Part shown: positions 7,964 through 17,506 of the stretch, piece after piece
How positions within the stretch are numbered: the stretch's first letter is position 1
How the letters are laid out: each line of letters starts with the position of its first letter
NCBI RefSeq assembly: GCF_011759705.1
Contig: NZ_JAAOZF010000001.1
Span: forward strand, 617,152-681,151
Direction of reading: 5' to 3'
From: Microbacterium ulmi
GTDB lineage: Bacteria; Actinomycetota; Actinomycetes; Actinomycetales; Microbacteriaceae
DNA length: 64,000 bases
The notes under the pieces: model-generated
What the model was told of the DNA's origin: nothing
Seen by the model: the letters and a program-made list of their open reading frames with translations, nothing else
Database searches by the model: none
Position numbers and translations under genes: made by a program

Positions 7964-9859
7964 TCACACGGCAGGAGCCGGGATCGCGACCCCCGGCAGC
8001 GTCCACACGGCGAACGCGGGACCCTCGGCCGAGAGGACGGCGGCGCCGTCGGGGGCGGTCGCGAGCATGGCGTCGCCGAAGACGTCGACCCCCTCGGCCG
8101 CACGGGGCAGCGACCCTGGGGGCAGCTCGACGTCGGCGTCTCCGCGCGTCGCGAGCACGAGCACGCTCTCGTCCGCGCTCTCGCGCACGAACACGACGGT
8201 CTCGTCGTCGACGTGCAGCCAGCGCAGACCTCCCGTGGCGAGGGCGGGATGCGCGCGGCGAAGGCCCACGAGGTCCCGGTACAGCGCGAGGCGCTCGGCC
8301 GTCGCAGGCTCGTCCTCCGTGCCCCACGGCATGGGCGTGCGGCTCGACTCGCCGTCGGCCCCCGTGAGCCCGAACTCGTCGCCCGCGAAGACGACGGGAA
8401 GGCCCGGGAGCGTCATCGACAGCCCCACGGCGACGGGGATCGTCCCGGGCGCCGCGTTGGTCGCGAAGCGCGCCGTGTCGTGCGTGTCGAGCGGCTGCAT
8501 GTTGCCCAGCCGCACACGCCACGGGATGCCGGCCGTGAACCGCACGACGGCGTCCACGAACTGCCGCGCCGTGTACCGCGGGATGCCGCCGATCGGCTGC
8601 GTGAAGAACCACGGCTCCGTCTCGGTCTCGCCGTCGTACGTCAGATACGGCGTTCCTTCGGGCTCGCTCAGCCATCCCCACACGGGCCGCGTGAACGACG
8701 GGTACGTCATGGCGCCGTGCCAGCCGTCCCCCTGCAGGTCGCTCACGGCGTCGTTCGTCGACTCGCCCAGCAGGATCGTGTCGGGGTTGATCTCGAGCAT
8801 CGTCCGGCGCAGCAGCCGGCGCACGTCGGCGTTGAGGTCGACCGCTCCGAGGCGTCCCGTCATGTTCGCGACGTCGATGCGCCATCCGTCGGTCGAGTAC
8901 GGCGGCTCGAGCCACTTCGCGACGACGGAGCCGGCGCCTTCGATGAACCGGCGGCGCAGCTCGTGCGAGGCCCAGTTGAACTTGGGCAGGCTCTCGTAGC
9001 CGAGCCACGACTCGTACTCCGTGTTGCCGTCGTCGGTGAAGTAGTAGAACTCCTCCTCCGGCGCGCCGGGGTGGCCGTAGGCCGCGAGGAACCACTCGTG
9101 CGTGTCGCCGGAGTGATTGCTCGTGAGGTCTCCGATGACCCGGATGCCGCGCTCGTGCGCCGCCTCGACGAGCCGGACGAACGCGTCGTCGCCACCGAGG
9201 AGCGGGTCGACGTCGTGGAAGCTCGTCGCGTTGTAGCGGTGGTTGGACTCGGCGGGGAAGACGGGGGTCAGATACAGCAGGTTCACCCCGAGGTCGATCA
9301 GGTGGTCGAGCCTCTCACGCACTCCGTCGAGGTCGCCGCCGTAGAACTGCTGCGAGCGGCCCGGGTTGACGGGATCGACGGGGTCGGTCCATTCGGCCGC
9401 GATGGCCCAGCCCGGCGTCGGATGCGCATCCGCCTGCGCCGATCGGGCGAAGCGGTCGGGGAAGACCTGGTACATGACGGCGTCGTACAGCCATGCCGGC
9501 GGTGCGGGATGCGCGACGAGGGCGAAGTCCTCGGCGTCCAGCGTCTCGATCGTGTGGATGCCGGACTGGTTGAGCCACTCGACGCGGCCGTCGGCATGCT
9601 GCAGCACCCAACGGTACCCGTGGCGGGGGTTGTGCACCGTGACGGGCGCCTCCCACCACTCCCAGCCGTCCGCGACGCCGAGGGACGCGGCATCCGTCCA
9701 CTCGGGCTCGTGGTCGGGGTTCGAGCGCGTGCGCACGGCGACGAGCGGGCCGTACCTCTCGGGCACGCGCAGCCGCACGCGCACCGTCTCGCCCAGCTGC
9801 GGAGCGAGATTCGAGACGTACAGAGTCGAGCCGTCGTGATGCGGGAGGAGTGCGCTCAT
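7964..9859 (-). CDS. GH13 alpha-glycosidase, cyclomaltodextrinase/neopullulanase-like, cytoplasmic
   Basis: A 631-aa protein without a signal peptide. An N-terminal beta-sandwich (about residues 1-120) precedes the catalytic barrel. The four conserved GH13 regions are visible: DLTSNHS (I), GWRIDVAN with the nucleophile Asp (II), GEST with the acid/base Glu (III) and DTHDTARF with the transition-state-stabilising Asp (IV). It ends with a C-terminal beta domain. Such enzymes split maltooligosaccharides and cyclodextrins after import. It starts at ATG 9859 after GGGAG, 28 nt from the amylase stop, as the last gene of the mal operon. Confidence 0.92.
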   Translation of the reverse strand: MSALLPHHDGSTLYVSNLAPQLGETVRVRLRVPERYGPLVAVRTRSNPDHEPEWTDAASLGVADGWEWWEAPVTVHNPRHGYRWVLQHADGRVEWLNQSGIHTIETLDAEDFALVAHPAPPAWLYDAVMYQVFPDRFARSAQADAHPTPGWAIAAEWTDPVDPVNPGRSQQFYGGDLDGVRERLDHLIDLGVNLLYLTPVFPAESNHRYNATSFHDVDPLLGGDDAFVRLVEAAHERGIRVIGDLTSNHSGDTHEWFLAAYGHPGAPEEEFYYFTDDGNTEYESWLGYESLPKFNWASHELRRRFIEGAGSVVAKWLEPPYSTDGWRIDVANMTGRLGAVDLNADVRRLLRRTMLEINPDTILLGESTNDAVSDLQGDGWHGAMTYPSFTRPVWGWLSEPEGTPYLTYDGETETEPWFFTQPIGGIPRYTARQFVDAVVRFTAGIPWRVRLGNMQPLDTHDTARFATNAAPGTIPVAVGLSMTLPGLPVVFAGDEFGLTGADGESSRTPMPWGTEDEPATAERLALYRDLVGLRRAHPALATGGLRWLHVDDETVVFVRESADESVLVLATRGDADVELPPGSLPRAAEGVDVFGDAMLATAPDGAAVLSAEGPAFAVWTLPGVAIPAPAV

Positions 9860-9887
9860 GGTGGAAGTCTCCCAGTCGGGGTCGGGG

Positions 9888-11369
9888 TCAGGGCAAGCGG
9901 GCGAGCGAATGGATCGCGGAGGTCTGCCCGGGGGCGAGGGCGAAGGATGCCGATCCCCCCGCGACCTCGACGGTCTCGTCGTCGGCGCAGCCCGGCGCGG
10001 TGTCGGCGACGACGGGCCCGGCCCGCACGACGTCGCAGTACCTGCCGTCCGGGAGGGTCGTCGGCACCGCGAGCCTCTCCTCGTCGGCTCCGGGGTTGAC
10101 GGCCACGACCGCGCGGCCCTCGCGCTCGAAGCCGTACGCGTCGCCGTCGTCGACGCCGGGGAGCCGGGGGGCGGATGCCGCCACCCGCCGCCACTCGAGC
10201 ATCCCGCGGATCGCGGTCCACGCGTGGACGCAGGTGCGGTCGCCGTCGGCGAGCGCCGAGACCTCGGCATCCCCGGCCGCGCACACCGGAGCGACGACGC
10301 GGCCGTCCGCATCGACGGGGGCTCCCGCGTCGCGGTCGGTGAAGGCATAGCCCGAGTACACGACGGGCGTGCCGAAGTCGTCGGCGAGCATGAGCGCGTT
10401 CGCCATGGCGTAGAGGTCGCCGTCGCGGTACGTGACGCCGGCCTCCCCGCGCTCGGTGTCGTGGTTGTCGACGAACACGACGGCACGGTCGGACGGCACG
10501 TGCAGGGGACGCTCGCCGGAGAGGTCGGGATCCGTGAGCACCCCCGCGCGCAGCTGCGGCGCGAGGTCGCGCGCGTACGTGAACTCGAACACCTCGCCGA
10601 AGGACGTGTACTCCTCGGGTTGGACGGGCTCGCCGCCCCCGCGGATCACCTCGCTCAGGATGCGTGTGCCCGCCGGCAGGCCGCCGACGATCGCGGCGAC
10701 GTCGGCCGCGGCGATGTGCTTCGCCGCATCGATGCGCACGCCCGCGACGCCGAGCGAGAGCAGATCGTCGAGGTACGCGCCGATGCGCTCGCGCACGGCG
10801 GGGCTCGACGTGTCGAGGTCGGCGAGGTTCACGAGCTCGCACGTCTGCACCTGCTCGCGCGAGCCGTAGTCGGCGATGTCGTCGTTCGGCGTGAGCCCGC
10901 AGTGGTGGAAGTCCTCGGGGGCGTAGAGGCCCGGGTACGAGTAGTGGTCGTATGCGCTGCCCGCCCAGCCGGTGCCCGCGGCATCCTGACCCGTCATGTG
11001 GTTGACGACGGCGTCGGCGATGACGGCGACGCCCGCCTCACGGCAGCGCGCCGTCATGTCGGCGAACTCCGCGCGGGTGCCGAGGCGCGACTCGACGCGG
11101 TAGCTGACCGGCTGGTACGACGTCCACCACTCGTCGCCCGTGACGCTCTCCTGCGCGGGAGACACGAGCACCCAGGCGAACCCCGCAGGCCCCAGGTTCT
11201 GCTCGCACTCCTGCGCCACCGTCGTCCACGGCAGCTGGAACAGCTGCACTCCTACGTCGGGCGGCCCGACCTCCACCGTGCCGATCGTCGCGCTGCATCC
11301 GCCGAGCGCGAGGGATGCCGCGAGCGCACCCGCGGCCGCGAGGGCGAGGCGGCGGATCGGGCGCGGCAT
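9888..11369 (-). CDS. Secreted alpha-amylase lipoprotein (GH13)
   Basis: A 493-aa protein. A signal peptide with lipobox LGGC at residues 20-23 predicts lipid anchoring outside the membrane. GH13 motifs: DAVVNHM, GVRIDAAKH, an ILSEV block and FVDNHDTE. The sequence VGVQLFQLPWTTVAQEC at the start of the barrel and a C-terminal all-beta domain match bacterial/animal-type alpha-amylases that cut starch internally. ATG 11369 gives a canonical signal peptide. A GTG at 11387, overlapping the malG stop, would add six residues and is the alternative. It lies in the mal operon and would supply maltodextrins to MalEFG. Confidence 0.92.
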   Translation of the reverse strand: MPRPIRRLALAAAGALAASLALGGCSATIGTVEVGPPDVGVQLFQLPWTTVAQECEQNLGPAGFAWVLVSPAQESVTGDEWWTSYQPVSYRVESRLGTRAEFADMTARCREAGVAVIADAVVNHMTGQDAAGTGWAGSAYDHYSYPGLYAPEDFHHCGLTPNDDIADYGSREQVQTCELVNLADLDTSSPAVRERIGAYLDDLLSLGVAGVRIDAAKHIAAADVAAIVGGLPAGTRILSEVIRGGGEPVQPEEYTSFGEVFEFTYARDLAPQLRAGVLTDPDLSGERPLHVPSDRAVVFVDNHDTERGEAGVTYRDGDLYAMANALMLADDFGTPVVYSGYAFTDRDAGAPVDADGRVVAPVCAAGDAEVSALADGDRTCVHAWTAIRGMLEWRRVAASAPRLPGVDDGDAYGFEREGRAVVAVNPGADEERLAVPTTLPDGRYCDVVRAGPVVADTAPGCADDETVEVAGGSASFALAPGQTSAIHSLARLP

Positions 11370-11373
11370 CCGG

Positions 11374-12387
11374 CTACTTGACGGCACCCGCCGTCAGCCC
11401 GCCGGCGATGTACCGCTGGATGCTGAGGAACAGCGCCATCGGCAGGATCGCCGCGAGCACGGCGCCGGCGCTGAACACGCTCCAGTTCTGCTGCGTCTGG
11501 CTCGAGACGAACTGGTAGAGGCCCACCGCGAGAGTCTGACGCGAGGGGTCGATCAGCAGCACGCTCGCGATGACGAACTCGCCGAAGGTCGCGAGGAAGG
11601 AGAGCAGGCCGACGACCGCGAGGATGGGGGCGACCAGGCGCAGGATGATCGTGAAGAAGATCCGCGCGTGCCCCGCGCCGTCGATCTTTGCCGCCTCGTC
11701 GATCGAGGCGGGCACCGTGTTGAAGAACCCGTACATGAGATACGTGTTCACACCGAGGGCGCCGCCCAGATAGACCATGATCAGGCCGATCTGCGTGTTG
11801 ATGCCGAGCGCGGGGAAGATGTCGGCGATGGCCGACATGAGGAGGAAGATCGCGACGAAGGCCAGCAGCTGCGGGAACATCTGAACGAGCAGCAGCGTGA
11901 GCAGCCCGAACCTGCGCCCCGTGAACCTCATGCGCGAGAAGGAGTACGCCGCGAGTGCGCCGAGGAACACGGTGCCGAGCGCCGTGGCAACCCCGATCAC
12001 GAGAGAGTTCACCCACCACGCGGCATACGGCTGGCTCGGATTCTGGAACAGCTCGACGTAGCTGTCGAGGCTCAGCGTGCGGAACAGTCCGTTCGCCGTG
12101 AGGAGCGTGCCGCCGGGATTGAGCGACGCCGACAGCACGTACAGCAGCGGGAACCCGGCGAAGACCAGCATGACGATGCCGACGAGGTGGCGCCATCCGG
12201 TCTCGCGGAAGTACTTGCGGAAGGGACGGCGTGGTGCCGGCGCGCCGGGGTCTCCCCCGCTCACGTGCGTGCTCGCGTCGAATCCGTCGACCGTCGCCTC
12301 GCCGAACATCACGGCGCTCCCGCGGGTGTCTCGGCTCCGGGCGTCCTCCGGGACGCCGCCGGGGACGATGGGCTCTTGAAGGCTCAT
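11374..12387 (-). CDS. malG: Maltooligosaccharide ABC transporter permease MalG
   Basis: A 337-aa inner-membrane permease with six predicted helices after an N-terminal extension of about 75 residues, longer than the E. coli protein. The coupling-helix EAA motif is EAAKIDGAGHARIFFTIILR. It pairs with MalF and would use an ATPase of MalK/MsmK type, which is not in this window. Its ATG is separated from the malF stop by one nucleotide, so translation is probably coupled. The stop lies within 5 nt of the amylase start. Confidence 0.93.
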   Translation of the reverse strand: MSLQEPIVPGGVPEDARSRDTRGSAVMFGEATVDGFDASTHVSGGDPGAPAPRRPFRKYFRETGWRHLVGIVMLVFAGFPLLYVLSASLNPGGTLLTANGLFRTLSLDSYVELFQNPSQPYAAWWVNSLVIGVATALGTVFLGALAAYSFSRMRFTGRRFGLLTLLLVQMFPQLLAFVAIFLLMSAIADIFPALGINTQIGLIMVYLGGALGVNTYLMYGFFNTVPASIDEAAKIDGAGHARIFFTIILRLVAPILAVVGLLSFLATFGEFVIASVLLIDPSRQTLAVGLYQFVSSQTQQNWSVFSAGAVLAAILPMALFLSIQRYIAGGLTAGAVK

Positions 12388-12388
12388 G

Positions 12389-14002
12389 TCAGTTCAGCTC
12401 CTCGAGGACCTTGGTCTGGCGGAAGGCGATGTACGAGATCGTCGCCACGAGCAGGAAGATGATGATCGAGAACGCGCTCGCAAGACCGAAGTCGCGCTGG
12501 CCGCCGATGAAGGCCACCTTGTACACCATCGAGATCAGGATGTCGGTCTGCCCGACGTTGATCGGCGCATCCGTGAAGCGCGGGCCGCCGCCGGTCAGCA
12601 TGTAGATCAGGTTGAAGTTGTTGAAGTTGAACGCGAACGACGAGATCAGCAGCGGTGCGACGGCCACCAGCAGCAGCGGGAACTTGATGAGGCGGAACTG
12701 CTGCCAGATGCTGGCCCCGTCGACGCGCGACGCCTCCATGATGTCGTCGGGGATCGACTGGAGCGCGCCGGTCGTCACGAGGAACATGTAGGGGAAGCCG
12801 AGCCACAGGTTGACCAGCAGGATCGCGATCTTCGCGAGGAAGGGATCCTGCAGCCACGGGATCGACGCCCCGCCGAGCAGCACCTCGTTGATGAAGCCGA
12901 AGTCCTGGTTGAACATGCCCGCCCACACGAGTGCCGAGAGGAACCCGGGGAACGCGTACGGCAGGATCATGATCACGCGGTAGTACTTCCTGCTTCTCAT
13001 GCGCGGATCGTTGAACACGATCGCGAGGAACAGGCCGAGGATGAACGTGGTCGCGACGGACAGGACCGCGAAGGCGAAGGTCCACACCGTCACGTACAGG
13101 AACGGACCGCGGATGTCGGGGTTCGTGAACGCCCGCACGAAGTTGTCGAAGCCGACGGGGACGACCCAGCCGGGAAGCAGCTGAGTGCCGTCGTCGGCGG
13201 TGAAGGCGCCTGTGCCGAGGTCGCGGTACACGACGCCCGTCGCGGTGTCGGTCATCGTGTCGGCGCCCGGGTCCCACTCGAGGGTCGAGGTGAACAGGTA
13301 GGCGTTGGAGCCGTCCGTCGTGCGCAGCGTTCCGTCGTTGAGGTCGTCCGAGATCGGCACGGTCAGCGACGAGATGGCGGACTGGTTCGCGACGATCTGG
13401 CCGAAGTCCAGCGTCGTGAAGCCGGGAGCGCCGGTCGCCGTGGCGCCGTCGACCGGCTCGAGCGGCTGCTCCTGGCCGCCCACGACGAAGTCGCCCGTCT
13501 CGGGATCGGTCGTGAGGAGGAAGAACTCGCCGTTCTGCTCCAGGATCGAGACGGGGTACGCGGGCGAGTCCGGCACGCGCGTCTGCGCCTGGAGGAGCAG
13601 CGCGCTGACGGCGTCGTCCTTGTCGGAGTTGTGCCCCGAGCCGTAGTTCGTGAACGCGATGTAGATCGTGTAGAGGACGACGAAGATCTGGAAGATCAGG
13701 AGGAAGACGATTCCCGGGGTCAGATACTTCGCCGGCAGGAGCCCCGGCTTGAGGTACACGACGTTGACGGCGATGACGCCGACCGCGATCAGGAGCGGCA
13801 CGAGCCACTGGCCGTCCTGGACGAGCAGGAGGATGGCGAAGATCGCGGCGGCGTCGATGACCGCGAGCGAGACGATCTTGACGAGCCAGACCTTCCAACC
13901 CGCGGAGGCGGCCTCGGCGTAGGCGAGCGCGCGTCTGCCGCGTCGTGACTGGGCGATCGTCTCCGGCGCGGACCTCTCGGTCTCGAGCGTGGGTCCCGTC
14001 AT
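12389..14002 (-). CDS. malF: Maltooligosaccharide ABC transporter permease MalF
   Basis: A 537-aa permease. Three helices near the N-terminus are followed by a large soluble periplasm-side insertion (about residues 135-270, the MalF P2 loop). The transmembrane core comes next, with EAA motif MEASRVDGASIWQQFRLIKF. The P2 loop is the hallmark that separates MalF from other sugar permeases, since in the family it docks the binding protein. The gene follows malE after 119 nt containing a strong hairpin. Confidence 0.93.
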   Translation of the reverse strand: MTGPTLETERSAPETIAQSRRGRRALAYAEAASAGWKVWLVKIVSLAVIDAAAIFAILLLVQDGQWLVPLLIAVGVIAVNVVYLKPGLLPAKYLTPGIVFLLIFQIFVVLYTIYIAFTNYGSGHNSDKDDAVSALLLQAQTRVPDSPAYPVSILEQNGEFFLLTTDPETGDFVVGGQEQPLEPVDGATATGAPGFTTLDFGQIVANQSAISSLTVPISDDLNDGTLRTTDGSNAYLFTSTLEWDPGADTMTDTATGVVYRDLGTGAFTADDGTQLLPGWVVPVGFDNFVRAFTNPDIRGPFLYVTVWTFAFAVLSVATTFILGLFLAIVFNDPRMRSRKYYRVIMILPYAFPGFLSALVWAGMFNQDFGFINEVLLGGASIPWLQDPFLAKIAILLVNLWLGFPYMFLVTTGALQSIPDDIMEASRVDGASIWQQFRLIKFPLLLVAVAPLLISSFAFNFNNFNLIYMLTGGGPRFTDAPINVGQTDILISMVYKVAFIGGQRDFGLASAFSIIIFLLVATISYIAFRQTKVLEELN

Positions 14003-14076
14003 CGTTGACGCTCCTGTCTAGGGGTCTCGTCGTGAGTGAGGCTAGTAGGGAAGAGGGGCGCCGGATAGGCGCCGGT

Positions 14077-14115
14077 CGCGAAGGGGCGACGCCGCAGCGG
14101 CGCCGCCCCTTCGCG
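14077..14115 (-). terminator. Intra-operon hairpin between malE and malF
   Basis: Twelve-nt arms CGCGAAGGGGCG (14077-14088) and its complement (14104-14115), with an additional GCC/GGC pair inside. There is no U-tract, so it probably attenuates readthrough or stabilises malE mRNA. Confidence 0.6.
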
Positions 14116-14121
14116 GATGGA

Positions 14122-15354
14122 TCAGCCGTCGATCTTGGCCTGGATGTCGGCCGCCATCTTCGTCCAGGTGGCGACCGGGTCGGCGCCCTTGATGATCGCG
14201 GCCTCCGCGACGCCCCAGAACTCCCACACGCTGCCCATCTCAGGGATGCTCGGCTGCGGCACGCCGTTGGTGCCGACCTCGCCGAAGCCCTGGATGATCG
14301 GGTCGGACGACGCCTTCTCGTACGCCTCCGTGTTGGCCGGGGGACGGTCGCCTGCCTCGTACAGCGCGTACTGCACGTCGGGGGTGGCGAGGTAGTTCAC
14401 GAGGAACTCGTTGGCCAGGAGCGTGTTCGTCGACTTGGCGCTGAGGTAGAAGCCCTGCACGCCCACGAACGGCGCGGCCGTCTCGCCGCCGGCCGAAGGG
14501 ATCGGGTCGATCGCGATGTTGATCCCCTTGGCCTCGGCGTCGGCGACGTTCCAGGGACCCGTCAGGATGAAGGGCGACTCACCCGAGTTGAACGCCTCCT
14601 TGGAGAGGTCCTGCGTCAGGTTGAGGTTGATCGTGCCTGCCGCGCCCTGCGCGCCCAGCCACGTGGCGAAGTTCTGGCCCGCCTCGTCGCCGATCGTGAG
14701 CTGCGTTCCGTCGAACGAGCCGTCCGCGTTCTGCGCGAAGACCGAGTTGCCGAACGACGTCTGGAACGGATACAGGTGGTAGGGGTCGGCGTTGGCCGGG
14801 TCGAGGCCGACGACGAAGGGGTACTTCGTGCCGGCGGCCGTGCCCTTGGCGATCATGTCGTCGAAGGATGTCGGCGCCTCGGACACGAGGTCGGCGTTGC
14901 GCATGAGCGCGATGTTCTCCGTCGCGTACGGCAGGCCGTAGACCTGGCCGTTGAGCGTGAACGCCTGTACGGCGACGTCGCGGAAGTCCGCGGCCTTGTC
15001 GCCGAGCTCGATCGGGGCGACGAGGCCGTCCTGCACGAAGGCGCCGAGCCAGTCGTGCGCGCCGATCGTGATGTCGGGGCCCTTGCCGGTGGGGACCTGT
15101 GCGGTGAAGTCGTCGCGGATCTTCGCGTTGTCCTTGATGACGAGGTTGACGTCGACGCCCTTCTCCTCCTCGAACTGCGCGACGACGTCCTTGAGCGCCT
15201 TGGCACGGTTGTCGTCGACCCAGACCGTGAGCGTGCCGGCGGATCCCGTATCGGTCGGGGTGCTCGAACCGCCGCCTGCGCAGCCCGCGAGCGCGAGCAT
15301 GCTGCCCGCGATGAGCGCGGTCAGGCCGACGGCGCCCTTCTTGTTCACCTTCAT
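14122..15354 (-). CDS. malE: Maltooligosaccharide-binding lipoprotein MalE
   Basis: A 410-aa family 1 extracellular solute-binding protein. The signal peptide ends in lipobox LAGC at about residues 22-25, followed by a Gly/Ser/Thr linker. [18 protein letters not shown] and the [15 protein letters not shown] block are characteristic of maltose/trehalose-binding proteins. It delivers maltodextrins to MalF/MalG. It is the first gene of the mal operon, transcribed from a promoter whose start site is covered by a LacI-type operator. Confidence 0.93.
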   Translation of the reverse strand: MKVNKKGAVGLTALIAGSMLALAGCAGGGSSTPTDTGSAGTLTVWVDDNRAKALKDVVAQFEEEKGVDVNLVIKDNAKIRDDFTAQVPTGKGPDITIGAHDWLGAFVQDGLVAPIELGDKAADFRDVAVQAFTLNGQVYGLPYATENIALMRNADLVSEAPTSFDDMIAKGTAAGTKYPFVVGLDPANADPYHLYPFQTSFGNSVFAQNADGSFDGTQLTIGDEAGQNFATWLGAQGAAGTINLNLTQDLSKEAFNSGESPFILTGPWNVADAEAKGINIAIDPIPSAGGETAAPFVGVQGFYLSAKSTNTLLANEFLVNYLATPDVQYALYEAGDRPPANTEAYEKASSDPIIQGFGEVGTNGVPQPSIPEMGSVWEFWGVAEAAIIKGADPVATWTKMAADIQAKIDG

Positions 15355-15443
15355 CGGTGTGCCTCTCTCAAGTGCGATGTGGAGGGTCCGACCTTCGGGG
15401 CCGGTGAGTCACCGTGAAGGCCGTTCTTCCGCTCACAGAATCC

Positions 15444-15457
15444 TGCAAGCGCTTACA
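15444..15457. promoter_or_regulatory. LacI-family operator O1 of the mal operon
   Basis: TGCAAGCGCTTACA, a near-perfect palindrome centred on the CpG typical of LacI/GalR/MalR operators. It sits directly downstream of the predicted malE -10 box, so a bound repressor would block initiation. Confidence 0.8.
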
Positions 15458-15485
15458 TTGTTACCACGCATCACCACGGATGCAA
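15458..15485 (-). promoter_or_regulatory. malE promoter
   Basis: On the minus strand, TTGCAT (15480-15485) and TAACAA (15458-15463) are separated by 16 nt. The start site would fall inside operator O1. The malE start codon is about 100 nt downstream, so this transcript has a leader. Confidence 0.6.
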
Positions 15486-15558
15486 TACCTGGCGCCGAAG
15501 ATCGAGACATTTCCGTGACCTGGACGCACGTGAGCACGGGGAGCGTCGGGGTGAGATC

Positions 15559-15572
15559 TGCAAGCGCTTGCA
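15559..15572. promoter_or_regulatory. LacI-family operator O2 of the mal operon
   Basis: TGCAAGCGCTTGCA is a perfect 14-bp palindrome, 115 bp centre to centre from O1. The distance is close to eleven helical turns, which fits repression by looping. It is 69 bp upstream of yajQ. Confidence 0.8.
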
Positions 15573-15627
15573 GGCGCGGTCGGATGCGGCATCCCGCGTC
15601 TCCCGTGGAACGTCGCAGCGGCGCGGC

Positions 15628-15633
15628 TAGACT
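15628..15633 (+). promoter_or_regulatory. Leaderless -10 box of yajQ
   Basis: TAGACT with a 7-nt spacer to the ATG at 15641. No ribosome binding site precedes the ATG. Confidence 0.6.
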
Positions 15634-15640
15634 CGCGGTC

Positions 15641-16129
15641 ATGGCAGATTCCTCCTTCGACATCGTCAGCAAGGTCGACCACCAGGAGGCCGACAACGCG
15701 CTCAACCAGGCCCGCAAGGAGGTCGAGCAGCGCTACGACTTCAAGGGGACGGGCGCCTCCATCGAGTGGAGCGGCGAGCAGATCCTCATCAAGGCGAACA
15801 GCGAGGAGCGCGCGAAGGCCGTCCTCGACGTGTTCCAGACCAAGCTCATCAAGCGCGGCATCTCGCTCAAGAGCCTCGAGACAGGAGAGCCCGCCGCGAG
15901 CGGCAAGGAGTTCCGCCTCGTCTCGTCGATCAAGGACGGCATCTCACAGGAGAACGCGAAGAAGATCGGCAAGATCATCCGCGACGAGGCGCCGAAGTCG
16001 GTCAAGTCGCAGATCCAGGGCGACGAGCTGCGCGTGCAGTCCAAGAGCCGCGACGACCTGCAGGAGGTCATCCGCATCCTGAAGGCCGCCGATCTCGACG
16101 TCGACCTGCAGTTCGTCAACTACCGGTAG
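15641..16129 (+). CDS. yajQ: YajQ-family nucleotide-binding protein
   Basis: A 162-aa protein of the expected length. The sequence [20 protein letters not shown] at the N-terminus and the C-terminal [12 protein letters not shown] are diagnostic. The family has two ferredoxin-like domains and binds nucleotides or RNA, and in some bacteria it acts as a cyclic di-GMP-responsive regulator. The role in actinobacteria is not established. It is monocistronic and divergent from the mal operon, whose upstream operator lies just before its promoter. Confidence 0.95.
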   Translation: MADSSFDIVSKVDHQEADNALNQARKEVEQRYDFKGTGASIEWSGEQILIKANSEERAKAVLDVFQTKLIKRGISLKSLETGEPAASGKEFRLVSSIKDGISQENAKKIGKIIRDEAPKSVKSQIQGDELRVQSKSRDDLQEVIRILKAADLDVDLQFVNYR

Positions 16130-16433
16130 CGGGGCTCTTCGCGGTCGGCGTCGGAATCCGCGAGGGCCGGCACCGGGTCTTCATGATCGGGCCCGTCGAC
16201 GACGAGGGAGACGACCGTCGGCTCGCCCTCGACCTGTTCGACGCCTCCGGCTCCGCGGAGAAGACGCTGCGCGCCGACAGGGGCGGGTACACGGGCATCC
16301 CGGCCGCATGCGGGCGAGAACGCCGCGCGCTTCTTCGTGCGTCACCTCTGCCGGCCGTCGACGATCGAATCGGACCGGGATGATCGGGTGGAGCCTGCCG
16401 CCGTCGGCGAGCCTTGATGTCGAAGGGAGCACC
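16130..16433. other. Intergenic stretch of 304 bp, no convincing gene
   Basis: Both strands stay open for some distance (for example a 66-codon plus-strand frame, 16183-16383), as expected for such GC-rich DNA. I see no start with a ribosome binding site and no family resemblance. No terminator with a clear hairpin follows yajQ. Confidence 0.4.
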
Positions 16434-17300
16434 GTGATCGCGACACTGAACCAGATCGTCGACGTCGTAGAGGACCATCTCACCGCCGACATCGACATCG
16501 CCGCCCTCGCTCGAGGTGCCGGGACGACCGAGTACCACGTGCGCCGGATGTTCTCGGCGCTGGCGGGGATGCCGCTGTCGGAGTACGTCCGGCGGCGGCG
16601 CATGACCGTCGCGGCATCCGACGTGCTCGGAGAAGAAGCCCTTCTCGACATCGCGGTGCGCTACGGGTACGGCTCGACAGAGGCGTTCGGCCGTGCGTTC
16701 CGGGCCGTGCACGGCGTGAGCCCGGGTGACGTTCGCCGGCACGGCGGCCCCCTTCGCACTCAACCGCAGCTCAGGTTCCGCCTGACCGTCGAAGGGAACA
16801 CGACCATGGACACCCGCATCGCAGAGCGACCGGCATTCCGACTCATCGGCCACGCCGCCCGCGTGCCGCTCCTCCACGAAGGGGTCAACCCGCACATCCA
16901 GGCGCACATCGCCTCTCTGCCTGCGGCAGAGCACGCCCGGCTGAAGGCGCTCAGCGACACGGAGCCGGGAGGCATCCTCCAGGTCATGGACGACGGCGAC
17001 CCCGACTACACGGAAGGGAGCGAGCTGACGTACCTGCACGGCGTCGCCGTCGGCGAGCGCACGCCGGTGCCCGACGACTTCGATGCGATCGAGGTCTCGG
17101 CCGGCTCCTGGGCCGTGTTCCGCACGAGCGGCGCCCACCCCGCGGCGCTGCAGTCGACCTGGGCCGCGACGGCGAGCGACTGGTTCCCGTCGAATCCCTG
17201 GCGGCTGCGGCCCGGTCCCTCGATCGTGGCCGTGCTCGACCGCTCGCCCGACTTCGGCACGGCGACCTGCGAGCTGTGGCTGCCCGTCGAACGCGCCTGA
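16434..17300 (+). CDS. AraC-family regulator with GyrI-like effector domain
   Basis: A 288-aa protein. Residues 1-110 carry two helix-turn-helix motifs of the AraC/XylS type (IDIAALARGAGTTEYHVRRMF and LLDIAVRYGYGSTEAFGRAF). After a linker, residues 125-288 match the GyrI/BmrR-like small-molecule-binding fold (RIAERPAFRLIGHAARVPL and a C-terminal CELWLPVE strand). This Rob/YdeE-like layout usually binds hydrophobic or xenobiotic ligands. The GTG start at 16434 is chosen because GAAGGGAG lies 5 nt upstream. No target genes adjoin it. Confidence 0.88.
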   Translation: MIATLNQIVDVVEDHLTADIDIAALARGAGTTEYHVRRMFSALAGMPLSEYVRRRRMTVAASDVLGEEALLDIAVRYGYGSTEAFGRAFRAVHGVSPGDVRRHGGPLRTQPQLRFRLTVEGNTTMDTRIAERPAFRLIGHAARVPLLHEGVNPHIQAHIASLPAAEHARLKALSDTEPGGILQVMDDGDPDYTEGSELTYLHGVAVGERTPVPDDFDAIEVSAGSWAVFRTSGAHPAALQSTWAATASDWFPSNPWRLRPGPSIVAVLDRSPDFGTATCELWLPVERA

Positions 17301-17362
17301 CGAGGAGACGGACGCGTCGCGTGACCGCCGTCGAGCCACGGGGAACCCGCCCGGAGAGCTCG

Positions 17363-17506
17363 GGGGTCAGCACGCGTTCGCCGCGACTGCCTCGACCCAG
17401 GCGCGCTTGCGGGGTCAGCACGCGTTCGCCGCGACTGCCTCGATCCCGGCGCCCTCGCGGGGTCAGCGCGCGTTCGCCGCGACTGCCTCGATCCAGGCGC
17501 GCAGCA
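17363..17506 (-). repeat. 48-bp tandem triplication at the hydrolase 3' end
   Basis: Three copies with exactly 48-bp period start at 17363, 17411 and 17459. The right-hand copy is the true 3' end of the hydrolase gene (last codons plus TGA). The other two lie beyond the stop, and each repeats the tail EAVAANA and its own TGA in the same frame. Confidence 0.9.
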
